From: Takakia lepidozioides | Lineage: Eukaryota; Streptophyta; Takakiopsida; Takakiales; Takakiaceae | Direction: 5' to 3' | Length of the DNA: 64,000 nucleotides | Assembly: GCA_030704615.1 (NCBI GenBank) | Contig: CM060733.1 | Coordinates: forward strand, 34,658,001-34,722,000 | Shown: positions 46,046 through 57,470 of the stretch, in pieces | Layout of the letters: each line of letters begins with the position of its first letter | Numbering within the stretch: position 1 is the first letter of the stretch | Translations under genes and position numbers: made by a program | Notes under the pieces: generated by a model | What the model was told of the DNA's origin: nothing | The model's database searches: none | The model's input: only the letters and a program-made list of their open reading frames with translations

Positions 46046-46144
46046 TGGGAATCGTAGCTGAGCCAAAGCTGCAAGTGATCTTGAAAGACCGAACTGTGGT
46101 TGCTCCAGCTGTTCTTACCAAAAATCATGTGATGTATCTTTCAA
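46046..46144 (+). pseudogene. BAHD acyltransferase first-exon fragment, right end of palindrome
   Basis: Plus-strand ATG at 46046 with MGIVAEPKLQVILKDRTVV and APAVLTKNHVMYL, then an abrupt change to Ty3 gag sequence. One residue differs from the left copy (PAVL versus PAVP). The cut point is the outer end of the palindrome. Confidence 0.6.
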
Positions 46145-47528
46145 GAAAGCAAGTGAATGGTATGCAAGATTCTTTGATAATCATTTCCTAACCTGGAATG
46201 GCTTGAATACAGCATTCCGAAATAGGTTCAGGACAAGTAAAACTGAGGATGAAGTGTATGGAAGTTTACAACAGTTAAAGCAAAAGAAGCATGAAACTGT
46301 TGAGGAGTATATGGAAAAGATGGAATTGATGATGAAAAAGCTGGTTGCTGTATCAGCACCAGGTTTACAGAAGACTTGGTTTGTGAGTGGACTAAGACCA
46401 GAGTTGCAAAAGAAAGTGGATATGTTACCCCATAATACAGTGGAGGAGACATTTGAAACAGCGAACAGAATTGAGCAATTGGGAATGCTCAGGAGAGAGA
46501 AAAGGGATGATGAGGACTCTGAGGATGAGTCAGATGAGGAAGAAGAGCAAGAGCTGAAAAGGAAGAGTAAGAGAAAGGAGAAGTTGAAGATGGATAACTA
46601 TGAGAAAATATTTGAAGAAATCTTGAAGAAGTATGCCACAGAGGCTGCAACACATTGGAGAAGGGTGTTTGGTGTGCAAAGTGCCAGAATGAAGGCCATA
46701 CCACCACTGAATGCCACATGAAGGAGAAACACTGTACTATCTGTAAAATGGATAACCATTCTACTGAGAATTGTTACTACAACAGAAGGACAGCAGCTAG
46801 AGAACCTAGGCAAGTAAGGGTGCATCAAGTGCAGCCCCAGCCAAGAAGAAACAGTGATCAGGACCACTATGGTAGGCCTGGTGGTTATAACAATGGCATG
46901 GAAGGGAGAGGTAATCCAAGAGGGAATTACCAAGGAAATTCCAGAGGCAACTATCAGGGTAATCCAAGGGGGAATTACCAGCCAGGGAATCAGGATTACA
47001 GAAACAATTCCAGAACAGACCAAGGGCGAGGACCTAATGGGGAAGAACTGTGTTACTATTGTAATCAGGCAGGCTATCGCAAGGCAGCTTGTCCATTCTG
47101 GATCAGACACCAGAATGAGATGAGAGCTCCTGTGAATGAGGGGCCAGTGATGGCAGCTCACATGGTTAGGCCATGTGTTGTACCAGAAGTAAGTACAATG
47201 ATAGTAACGAGAAGCAAAGCCAAACTAATACCTCCAATAGATGAGGAAGATGATGATAATGAAGATGGCAGTGATGTGCCTGAAGATGATGAGGCTTAGA
47301 GAGATGAGAAGGAACTGCACAAGGAAGTGGCAGATACCATAAGGGAAATGCAGAAGAGTACTGATATTCCTATGGCAGATTCCTTTGATTCTGAAAGAGA
47401 AGAGGAAGTGAGTGAGGATGAAGGGAAGAAAGAAGCTGCAGACATGCAGAGGTAATGCAGGGACTTTGGCTGAAGTAATATGCCAGTCCAAAGCGGAGAT
47501 TACCATCGGACAGCTATTGGCTGTGGCA
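46145..47528 (+). pseudogene. gag: Ty3-type Gag with three zinc knuckles, fragment
   Basis: Capsid part: ASEWYARFFDNHFLTWNGL (from 46150), FRNRFRTSKTEDEVYGSL, TVEEYMEKMELMMKKL and WFVSGLRPELQKKV. A Glu/Asp/Lys-rich linker follows, then a frameshift near 46655. Nucleocapsid part: CAKCQNEGHTTTEC, CTICKMDNHSTENC and CYYCNQAGYRKAAC; in the third the knuckle His is Tyr. Between the second and third knuckles is a GN-rich stretch with repeated GNPRGNYQ/GNSRGNYQ. After a stop at 47299 an acidic tail leads to ITIGQLLAVA, the usual lead-in to protease. Cut off at 47528 by the inverted copy of CACTA element 1. Whether it belongs to the Ty3 element at 1-5982 is not shown. Confidence 0.85.
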
Positions 47529-50208
47529 CTTGTAAACATTAGGAAGAATACCAAATCATGGTACTCACAGGAGTCAAGAGCCCACCTTTGCAGGATGGAC
47601 GAACTTCTTAACATCGTACATTAAGAAAAACCACACCTGGTGATTGCGGTTGTCCCACCATCATGAAGGATCGGTATAAAACTCATGCAACCTCACATGA
47701 CGAACGAGCTAACTTGCAGAATTCTACATGAAAATTTAGGGACTACTCTGGTAACAGGGAAAAACAGGGTGAAATGTATTGAAGAAGGTACCTTCATGCC
47801 GCACGCTCAGCCATCTTCACATTGCCATGGATTCTGCAGGCACCAAGCAAGGCCTTCATTTTGCAAACATGTCGACCTCTTTCCCCTTTTCCAGAGCTGG
47901 CAGGCAGTGTTCAGAATGACATTATGTACAATTCCAGCTTTGAACAAGGCACGGCCTGCTAAGACCAAGTTGACTCTCTCTCTTGCACCAACGAGCTATC
48001 TTACAGATTTCAATATACATATCAGGCCCGAGTCTGATAAGAGGGCAAAACAAGCTGAAATAGATTGAAGAAGAAGGTGCCCTCACGGCCTGCTAAGACC
48101 AAGTTGACTCTCTCTCTAGCACCAACGAGCTAACTTACAGAATTCAATATGCATATGAGGCTCGAGTTTGATAAGAGGGCAAAACAGGCTGAAATAGGTT
48201 GAAGAAGAAGGTGCCCTCACGGCCTGCTAAGACCAACCTGACTCTCTCTCTTGCACTGACGAGCTAACTCAACATAATTCAATATGCATATCAGGCCTGA
48301 GTCTGATAAGAGGGCAAAACAGGCTTAAATAGGTTGAAGAAGAAGGTGCCCTCATGGCTTGCTAAGACCAAGCTAACTCTCTCTCTTGCACCAACGAGCT
48401 AACTACAGAATTCAATATGCATATCAGGCCCGAGTTGAATCAGGAAATGAATCAGCGGGCTGCTAAGACCAAGCTGATTCTCCCAAGAACCTTGTAAACA
48501 TCAGGAAGAAGACCGTACTAACAGAAGCCAAAAGCCCACATTTGCAAGATGGACAAACTTCTTCACATCCTACATTAAGGAAAAGCCACACCTTATTGCG
48601 ATTGTCCCACCATCGGCAAGGATCGGTAAGAAACTCATGCAAGCTCTGAAATAGGTCGAAGAAGAAGGTGCCCTCACCACATTGTCCTCGACCTTGTGTC
48701 ATGACCCATGGAGGATTTGACTCCCCATGAACCCAAACGGACCTCTTGTGTGTGCTGCTTGTGTCTGTAGTCTGGTAATGGCGGATTGGTCCATGAGAAC
48801 CACCACGGTGCAGCTGAGCAAGCAGAGATTGAAACACGACCTTGAAACACAATCTGGTAAGACCAGCCTGACTTTCCCAAAAACCTTGTAAACATCAGGA
48901 AGAATATGAAATCACGGTACGTCTAACAGGAGCCAAGAACCCGCATTTGCAGGATGGACAAACTTCTTCACATCGTACATTGAGAAAAAGCCAAACCTTG
49001 CGATCGCGATTGTCCCACCATCGTGCACGCCTTCATGCCCCGATTATAGGGCTTGAGTCCCTGTCTGCCCCCTATCCCACCAGCTCTACTCGTCATCGTA
49101 CATTGAGAAAAAGCCACACCTTGCGATCGCGGTTGTCCCACCATCGTGCATGCCTTCATGCCCCGATTCTAGGGCTTGAGTCCCTGTCTGCCCCCTATCC
49201 CACCAACTCCGCTCGTCATTGTACATTGAGAAAAGCCACACCTTGCGATCGCGGTTGTCCCACCATCGTGCACGCCTTCATGCCCCGATTCTAGGTCTTG
49301 AGTCCCTGTCTGCCCCCTATCCCACCAGCTTCGCTCGTCATTGTACATTGAGAAAAAGCCACACCTTGCGATCGCGGTTGTCCCACCATCGTGCACACCT
49401 TCATGCCCCGATTCTAGGTCTTGAGTCCTTGTCTGCCCCTATCCCACCAGCTCCGCTCGTCGTCTCTCATGATCAGACTTGACATTATAAGAAAACAAAT
49501 CGACACAAAGAAAACAAACAAATGCCACAGTGGCAGGGAAAACAAAAAAAACGCTAAGTCCCCTCTAGTCATGACTGGATGGATGAATGTAGCGATACAT
49601 GGATGGATTTTGGGTTTTCCATCAACACACAAACCACTAAAGTTTTTCAAGTATCACCACAGAAGTAATACCAATCACTGGTGTGTATGTAATCACTCAT
49701 GCGTAACCACTGACCGAGTGGTTCCAGTTACTAAATGGTCACTCACTCTACACCACTCTCAAAGTGGTACCAATCAATGGGGGTCTTTAACCACTCCAGA
49801 TCTATGTATATTGTCCCCATCCACGTGGAATAATATATTTTGAAATGATAAAAATCTTAAAAAAAAGAATTATTACACGTGGAGTAGAAAGTGGTTTCAA
49901 CCACTTCCCATCACTGAGGTGTCTTTAACCACTCATAATTTATCACTGTACCCGTCCATGTCGGATATTATCATTATTAATATAAATATTTGACCAAATG
50001 TCGAATAATAAATATAAAATTAAATATTACACATGGATTACTTAGTGGTTGAAACCACTTCCAACCACTCCATATGATGCCACCGTGGGCATTTCATCGG
50101 AATTAACCACTGGCCAGTGGTTACCATTACTTGGAGTGATTTATAGAGTGGTAACAGACAAGAGTGGTTAAGGGGGCCAGTGGTTATTCCGCGTTTTTCT
50201 TCTAGTTT
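47529..50208. mobile_element. Partial inverted copy of CACTA element 1 (left half)
   Basis: Reverse complement of 6361-8934, including both tandem arrays and the left terminus AACTAGAAG with the same C-to-A change, so it is a copy of that very insertion and not an independent one. The cut end at 47529 shares CAAG/CTTG with the neighbouring sequence. Confidence 0.9.
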
Positions 50209-50628
50209 TGCCTCACAGGGGATTGAGGGGTAGCACCCCAAAAAAAATTCTGAATGAGAGCTATGATCTCATTCACCATCGTGGTACCTGGATCCCAGAC
50301 CGCTGCAGAAAACCAACAAGAGGCTAGAAGCACTTGGTTTGCCACCAGTGCTCCACCAACGATTGATAGCATAGATGAGCTCTAGTGGGCGAGAGATCTT
50401 TTCAACCTAAAGACTACACTCTTCATTCTGCTCCCCTGGGACAGATTTATGCCAATCTTGTGACCTAGCAACGTATGAGATTCCCCCTCACGAAGCCATT
50501 GAAGACCAATGTCTTGTGTCGAACGGCTTTTACTCATCCATCCCTTCGCTATCCGAGGTGGAAACTCCAAGATAGAAGAGTTGGATATCTCTAAGCACTC
50601 AGCCCGCTCAGTACTATCAGTCATGACC
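50209..50628 (-). pseudogene. Inverted copy of LINE fragment I
   Basis: Minus-strand product matches 5983-6360 (SNSSILEFPPRIAKGWM, LREGESHTLLGHKIGINL). It retains about a dozen bases after KSV that are missing from the left copy. Confidence 0.8.
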
Positions 50629-51380
50629 TGCAGCTAGTGAATCATGGTTGTGCTTCCCATTTGTATTCTTCTTGCCTTCATGTTATCAATTTACCTTATC
50701 TGATACTGAAGCATTAGATTGCTTCAGTATCTACTTAGTTCCAGTTAATCATGCATTCATTTCACAGCTTCACTCATGTCTCTCTACACAGTGTGATTGT
50801 ATCGAATAAGTATCAGATTATGATTTATCAGGTATCAGGCCAATGCCATGGTGACTCTAATCCGCCCTACAGTATCACTACAGCTCTGCATGTAATAAGC
50901 ATCTACTGTTCATCTTTCCTTCTTCTCTGTGCTCTCGTTCTTGCTCTCCGCCTGATCTGCTCTTCCCATGATCCAGAAGCGCTCCCCGTGAAGTGATCCT
51001 CTTTCCGTTGCCGCTCTCCTTATCTGCCCGCAAGCTGTTCTAACCACCTAACTAACTAATTGTCATCCCTGAAGTAACACGTTCCCTCTGCAGATGTCGT
51101 TCCCTCATAGTCGTTCCCTGTCAATGATAACTATTCCCCATGTACTGTGACAGGTTGTGTCAAGCTGTGCTGAGCTGTGACTGGCTGTGTAAGGCTGTGT
51201 CGGGCTGTGTCGGGTTGTGACTGGCTGTGTAAGGCTGTGTCGGGTTGTGTCGGGCTGTATACCCCCCTTAAAGTCTGCTGCTGCCACCCCTAAGGCTCAT
51301 GTTGGTCTCAGTCTGCGCAAAAATTAAGGGTACCCCACAGAACTCTTAAAAGCGTCTAAGTCCCAAGCAGCCCTCTAACA
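50629..51380 (-). repeat. Inverted copy of the Ty3 3' LTR
   Basis: Boundary at 51380 (CTCTAACA, the reverse of TGTTAGAG), followed by the reverse of the polypurine tract at 51381-51398. The CACAGCC-type array at about 51145-51265 is longer than in the left copy. Confidence 0.75.
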
Positions 51381-51439
51381 TTTATCCCTCTCTCTCTCAA
51401 AAAGCCGTGTCCTCACGGTTTACTGTTTGGGATTAGCAA

Positions 51440-52465
51440 ACCTTTGTGAGCGAGCACCCTTCTGACGGTGAGAGTCTCATGAAGGACTCCGTGTGCGAGC
51501 TCGAGTCCTGTCACTGGTTGACGGAGATGATTGAGCACTACCTGGAAATGTCTAACCCTCCTTTGGCTGATAACGAGGTAACCTCTCAGGCATATGAGAT
51601 CCCCGTCGTTTCTTCTCTGCCATCTGAAGTGCATAGTCCTCTGCCATGTCAAAAGAGTCCGCTGAAGAAACAGTAGTATCAGAATCCTCGTCTCCCCTTA
51701 GGTGTTTTAACAGCTGAACTTTAAGTGGAATCCTGTGTGGCATACAATGTGGTCCGACCATATCTGGAAGTTTAAATTGTACAACTTGCTGTAAGCGCTG
51801 GCAAGCAAAATTAGTGAACGTCCTCAACTCCTTATCTGTATAGGTAAGAGGTGTGCCAATGATTTTGGAACAGTGTAAGTATTTCCATGCCTCATGTCCC
51901 TTAAAGAAAATATCCTCAGGGCCAAATTTCTGTGTTGTTAAATTGTTCCAAGCCGAATGAAACCATGAACGAAGTTGGGAATCCTTCTGCATCATAACTT
52001 TTGCATCATATAGGTACATATGAGGTGGCACTGAAGGTAAGACCCAATGATCTCCACTGGAATAACTCAGAAATCGGGATTGCATCCTCTGCTGCTCAAT
52101 GTGATAACGTGCCAGAAAACAAGCAGCATAGTATAATCCACAGCCCATGACAATACTTGATACCTCATTGGTCTTGGTATAAATGTACCCACATACAACT
52201 TGGAAGGCAATTAATTCCTTCAACATGGACCTGCTTCAGACCAGTACCTCGCAAAGTGATGATCCTCAATGGGTCGATTGTTCGGAAGAACCTTAGTCCT
52301 AGTTGCCACTGGCAGCCAAATGCGCATGATCTGGTAGTAATGTGCCAACGATTGCGGAGGACTAAATTCCTTCCAAGCCAAATCCAACACAATGGGAATT
52401 TGGTTGAAGGGCATAATCATAGCCCGACTGTACTCCCGTGCAGCAGGAGTCTTAGGTGGGTTAAA
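51440..52465 (-). pseudogene. Inverted copy of the Ty3 accessory block, distal domain
   Basis: Open for 224 codons (52226 down to 51552): AFQVVCGYIYTKTNEVSSIV, GDHWVLPSVPPHMYLYDAK, FGPEDIFFKGHEAWKYLH, TYTDKELRTFTNFACQRL. It is open across the place where the left copy is frameshifted, giving the better record of this domain. Upstream, 52220-52480 encodes NQIPIVLDLAWKEFSPPQSL, cut by the chromovirus at 52465. Confidence 0.7.
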
Positions 52466-53190
52466 TGTCGCACACCTCACTTCGGTAAACTCCCCTTCAA
52501 GTCATAGTTACTCGTTTTGATGCGCGCGCCTGACTCCCAACCTGGCCGCCGGGCCAACTTGGAGTTTCGGCTGCTCACCGGGACATAACGGTCCCCTTCC
52601 GCTTCCCTCTAAACCCTCCACCTATTTGGGACTAGGAGAATTCCCTTTGGTAGATGGCAGTCCGGAACAGCTCCCCACTCTTTGGTCGCTTTCCGGCTCG
52701 CTCGCTTACTCACTAGTTTTTGGTCACCAACGGGCTTGCACCATTCTCGGGGTTACTACTCCCTATATATACTTCTGTAGCTGTCCGCGGGGGTTCCACA
52801 ACCAGCCATGCCATTTTATGGCGAACCACCACGAAAACCCTCGACTCCCGGTGGTGAGTCGCGGTGAGTCTTGGCCCGCTCACCACGGCCCCTATGGACC
52901 GTGATGAGTCCCAAGACTCCCCACGACTCCCACCACGAGGTCTCCGCCCCCATGGTGAGTCCTATGCCACCCCCACTAAGTCCCACTAAGCTACCACCAC
53001 CCCTTGTGGAGCCACCCCCACCGCAACCCGGTGTGCGGGGCTCCACCTAGTGAACGCCTCCGCTTCCCTGAGTGCCTTGGGCACTCAAGGGTGCCGCAGC
53101 CCCCCATACCTATCGCTGCCGCTGCCCCCACCACAGGGGCAGCCCCTGATGTGTCCCGACCCCCTGCCCTCAAGGCAAAGGGCCGCGACA
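52466..53190 (-). repeat. 3' LTR of the chromovirus
   Basis: 725 bp. Contains CTATATATAC near 52764, a TATA-like motif on either strand. Compared with the 5' LTR it lacks a 22-bp duplication (CCACCGCTTGTGGAGCCATC region) and has about nine small differences, mostly near its left end. Confidence 0.93.
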
Positions 53191-54040
53191 CACACCCCTA
53201 CCAACAGGGAGTCGATGTCCTCATCGACTTGTCCATTTTGTAGAAACGAACATCCAAGCTGTGGCGTCCCACATCAAGGAGTTTGTTTCCGCACCATGGC
53301 GTCCCATGGCAAAGAACCAAACCCCACACTTGACTCTACTCTCCACTAGCTAGTTCGGCCGACTTCCTCCAAGTCCCGGCCAAGGGTGGAGCCTCTCCAG
53401 CTCCTCCCAGTGCACTCTTCTTGGCCTACTTCAAGGCCAAGGAACGATCCTCCCCGAGGATCGAATCGCCTTACTGCAACAACATTGCTTGCGATCGCTC
53501 ATGATGCCGCTTTTGGCATCACCTTGAGCAAGGGTTCACCTGGAACCCTCTTTGACTAGGAAGATAATCTTGAACCAACCGTGCGCCCCAATCACTACAA
53601 TTGGGTCCGCCTTGGAATGCTGGCCTGAGGTACGGGAACACGCCGAAGCCGCACTACGACTTCGTCCCGAGGCTACACGATTATAGTACGTGAACGGAAG
53701 CACGTAGCTTCCGCGTTAGCCCGCACTACAAGGCAACCCCCTCGGTAGCGCAGTTATAGTACGCGCACGCGCCAGGTGCGCACTAGCACGTGAACTCCCA
53801 AATAAGGCGCAAGTTTCCTTGCCCCTTGGATGGGAGTCACCCGATTTCGGCACTGCGCAAACACACGATTAACCCAATTTACCTCTCCCACTTTTGTAAG
53901 CTAGCATGCATTCTACACACTAGCCAACCACACCAAGCATCACCATTCCAAACACAATAGGACGCACAATATTTGGACCCATTTCCTTTATAACAAATTT
54001 TTGTACAATACAAGTTTTTGCAATCGGATTCCTGAGCTAG
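53191..54040. other. Chromovirus 3' non-coding region
   Basis: 850 bp between the end of the chromodomain frame and the 3' LTR. No reading frame of note. The LTR-proximal bases read TAGGGGTGTG on the minus strand and may include the polypurine tract, but this is weak. Confidence 0.6.
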
Positions 54041-55498
54041 CTAAACCGGGCTAAGTATGCATTTCCTCCCCCACGCTCCAAGGTTGATGTCCCCATCAAC
54101 GTTTCTTCCGCTTTTGAGGTCGCCCTTCGAACGCTGCAACTGCCTCGGATGCGTTTCCCATTTCTGAGGCACGCACCAAGATGCCTCCACAAGATGATAG
54201 CCCTTCCATTTGACGAGATACTCCGTTTCTCGGTTCTTGAACCTCCTTGACTTAAGTATTGCCTCCACCTCGTACTCAGGTTCATTTTCATGATCCAACA
54301 GCATAGGTGACGGGCGCAACACTTGCTGCCGATTCGGACGTGCTTCATCTTTGAAGTAAGGCTTCAAAAGGGAGACCTGGAATACTGGGTGCACCTTGCT
54401 GTTTGCCGGCAGCTCCAATTCATACACATCCTCATTCATAACCCTCCGAATGCGAAAGGGACCCGCATACGGAGGTACGAACTTCGGACTCACTTCCGGA
54501 GGTAGTCGAAAATTCTTGATGTTCAACCAGACCTCTGTGCCTGCCTCAAACTTCACTTCCCTCCGCTTCCGATTCGCCTGCCTTTCATACCGTTTCCTAG
54601 CTTTGGCAATGTTGTACTTTGCGAGCTTCAACAAACGCTCGCGTTCTTCCAGTACCGCCGCTACTGCCGGTTCCTCAACGTCCTGGGCGGCCCAACTTGT
54701 CGGCACCAGAGGTGCTTTTCCATTGACCAACACAAAAGGGGAAACTCCCGTCGCGGAGTGTTCTGTGTTATTATAACAGAACTCTGCCGCGTCTAAGTGT
54801 TCTATCCAGTCTGATTGGTCTGCCGACACGTAATTCCGCAAGAATTGCTTCACTACGGAATTCACTCTTTCCGTTTGGCCGTCCGTCGTAGGTCGGAAGG
54901 CGGTGCTCATCTTCAGCCTCGTCCCCATCTTCTTCCAAAGTGCTCTCCAGAATTTACTCGTAAACTTTGGATCGCGGTCCGAGACAATATCCTTCGGGAC
55001 TCCATGATGCTTTAAGACGTGGGCGAAGTAAAGTCGCCCTGTCTCCTGCGCCGTTGCCGTCTCCTTGGTGGGGATGAAATGGGCCATTTTACTGAACCTA
55101 TCTACCACCACCATGATTGCATCGAATCCTTTTGACAGCGGCATAGCAGTCATGAAATCCATCGAGACGCTTTCCCAAGTCCCCTCTGGAATCGGCAAGG
55201 GTTGTAACAGCCCCGCTTGCTTTTTGTACTCGCTCCGGTTTTGTTGGCATGTGGTGCATGTCTTGACATACTCCTCTGCCTCCTCCCTCAGTTTGGGCCA
55301 GAAATACTCTTTCTTCAAGAGTGCCGCAGTGCGCTTGGCTCCACCGTGGCCCGCAAGCGGGCTATCATGGCATTCTCTCAAGAGACTATCCCTGATCCCT
55401 CCCTTTGGCACATAGAGACGTTTTTGCTTATACCGGAGCAGTCCGTTTTGCAAGTGGAACTGCGATTTAACCCCCATTCTCAAGTCCTCATCACGCAC
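54041..55498 (-). pseudogene. pol: Chromovirus integrase with C-terminal chromodomain
   Basis: 485-codon open frame. Integrase zinc domain: ECHDSPLAGHGGAKRT ... CTTCQQNR. Catalytic core: SMDFMTAMPLSKGFD (D), IVSDRDPKFTSKFW (D), TDGQTERVNSVVKQFLRNYV (E). Then SPFVLVNGKAPLVP and the GPFRI..VYELELP segment. From about residue 400 a chromodomain follows: EYEVEAILKSRRF, EYLVKWKGYHLVEASW, with the aromatic positions expected for histone-tail binding. Such domains steer integration towards marked chromatin. The frame is intact, but it is offset from RT by a frameshift near 55490. Confidence 0.95.
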
Positions 55499-56944
55499 TT
55501 TGCCAGCTCATCCTTCCGGCAAGCCTTCCGGATCTTCCTTTGGAGCGCCGTCTCGCCCTTGTACACCAACAAGAGCTGCTGCTTTCTACTTAAAGCATCG
55601 GCCACCACATTGTCCCGTCCCGGTTTGTACTGGATATCCACGTCGAACACTGCCAAAGTATCTTGCCACCTAAGTTGTTTTGGGGACAACTTGGGCTGCG
55701 TGGCAAAATACTTCACCGTGACATTGTCCGTGAACACCTTCACTGGGTTGGAACCAACATAGTGGCGCCAGAGTTCAAGGCAATGCACCACCGCCTTCAT
55801 CTCTTTTTCGTGCGTCGGCCACCGTCGCTCCACTTCATTCAGTTTCTTACTTTCGTAAGCCACTGGACGTCCATCTTGCATAAGTACACCCCCAATTGCG
55901 AAGTCCGATGCATCTGTATGAATCTCAAACGGACGATCGAACTCCGGGATTTTCAAGACTGGAGCTTCCGTCATCCGCTGCTTCAATTCAGCAAAAGCTT
56001 GGCCACAAAATGTGTTCCATACCCAGACTTTGGATTTACACAGAAGGTCCGACAGCGGCCCCGCGATCTTGGCGAAATTTCTCACATACTTCCGGTAATA
56101 GGAGGCGAGTCCTAGGAAGGATCGCACTCCCGGGACCGAAGTCGGAGGCTCCCAGTCCAAGATCGCCCTCACCTTTCTGTCATCCATTTTGATCCCATCC
56201 TGTGTAATCACATGCCCAAGAACTCCACTTTTGTGACCCCGAATTTGCACTTTGAAGCTTTGGCATACAGCTTCCCTTCTCGCAATTTCTGGAACACCCT
56301 TTTGATGCTCCAGGTGCTCCTCCTTTGTTTTCGAGTACACCAAGATGTCGTCGATGTACACGATCACGAAGTCATCCAACCACTCTTGGAAAAGGCTGTT
56401 CATCAGCGTGCTAAATGTCGCTGGTGCATTGGTGAGCCCAAAAGGCATCACCAAAAACTCATATGAACCATACCTTGTCCTGCACGCGGTCTTCTCCTCA
56501 TCTCCTTCTGCCACCCAAATTTGGTGATAGCCGGAGCGCAAGTCGATCCGGCTGAAATACTTCGCTCCTGCCAACCGATCGAAGAGGTCGTCGATCCTTG
56601 GCAAAGGGTACCGGTTTTTGATAGTCACCTTATTCAGAGCCCTGTAATCGACACACATCCGCAGCGTCCCATCCTTCTTGTCTGCAAATAGCACCGGGGC
56701 TCCGTAAGGTGACTTACTCGGCCGGATGTACCCCTTTGACATTAGATCCTTGAGCTGAGTCTTCAGCTCGACCAACTCTCTGTGGCTCAACCGGTAGGGC
56801 GCCTTGGCAGGCGGTCCCGCTCCCGGTATCACCTCAATCTTGTGGTCAACTCCTCTTCGCGGTGGCAAGCCGCTTGGTAAGTCCTCCGGCATCACATCCT
56901 GGTATTTCTCCAAAATCCCTTGATCCAATCTGGGCTCGGCTCCC
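55480..56944 (-). pseudogene. pol: Chromovirus reverse transcriptase and RNase H
   Basis: 482-codon frame. [64 protein letters not shown], and the YIDD active site in [12 protein letters not shown]. RNase [48 protein letters not shown], ending [16 protein letters not shown]. Between about 56205 and 56312 the protein is read in a wrong frame and then returns to the right one, so about 35 residues in the thumb side are scrambled although the frame stays open. Confidence 0.95.
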
Positions 56945-57470
56945 CATCGCCTTCTCCTTTCACTTCTCTAATGTAAAGCAAAAACTGGGACTCGTGTGCC
57001 TCCTCCACGGCCCACTCCTTTGTTGACAGAAGGTTTATTCGCCCTCCCACGGATTTGGGCGTTTCCGACACTCGTAAAACCTCGTCACCATTCCCACATG
57101 GGAGCGTGACTACTCTCTTGCGGCCATCTATGACCGCTCCGGATTTGCTCAGAAAGGTCATCCCTAAAATGAGATCCACTCCATCGATCTCGCAGATAGT
57201 GAAGTTCTCACGTCCCTCCCACTCCCCAGTTGAAGAGGAACATCAAACGCCAACCTTGTCGCCAACTGAGGTTCTCCTTTGGCAGAGCGCACCTCAATAG
57301 AGGCCCCCACGTCACTTGTCGGGAGTCCCAACTTTCGCGCCGCCACCGGCGTCATGAAGGAGTGCGACGCTCCTGTGTCCACCAACAACGACACGTTAGT
57401 TCCGGATATTATCCCATCCACGAACAATAATGACTCCCTTTTCGCAGGGCGCCAGTTTCCTGATACAACT
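56892..57470 (-). pseudogene. pol: Chromovirus aspartic protease
   Basis: Product with DGIISGTNVSLLVDTGASHSF, the DTGA active-site triad, then KLGLPTSDVGASIEVRSAKG. After a frameshift near 57200 it continues with DLILGMTFLSKSGAVIDGRK, the second protease signature, and leads into RT. A dimer of this domain would cut the Gag-Pol polyprotein. Confidence 0.88.

Larger units (their letters stand above)
33051..46144. repeat. 13-kb palindrome: arms 33051-39387 and 39845-46144, loop 39388-39844
   Basis: The left arm read backwards matches the right arm over its full length, with scattered substitutions and different lengths at (AT)n and poly-A runs. Examples of mirrored features: BAHD exon (33051-33151 / 46046-46144), hAT MITEs, a 187-bp MITE, a foldback block, a gag pseudogene, a tandem array and MULE coding sequence. 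By eye the coding-derived parts differ by a few percent. The loop is unique and lies inside the MULE-like frame. Confidence 0.93.

Noticed and set aside
33051-46144. The palindrome as a single giant MULE with long terminal inverted repeats
   Set aside because: No 9-bp target duplication at the outer ends, and the left end continues seamlessly into the BAHD exon.
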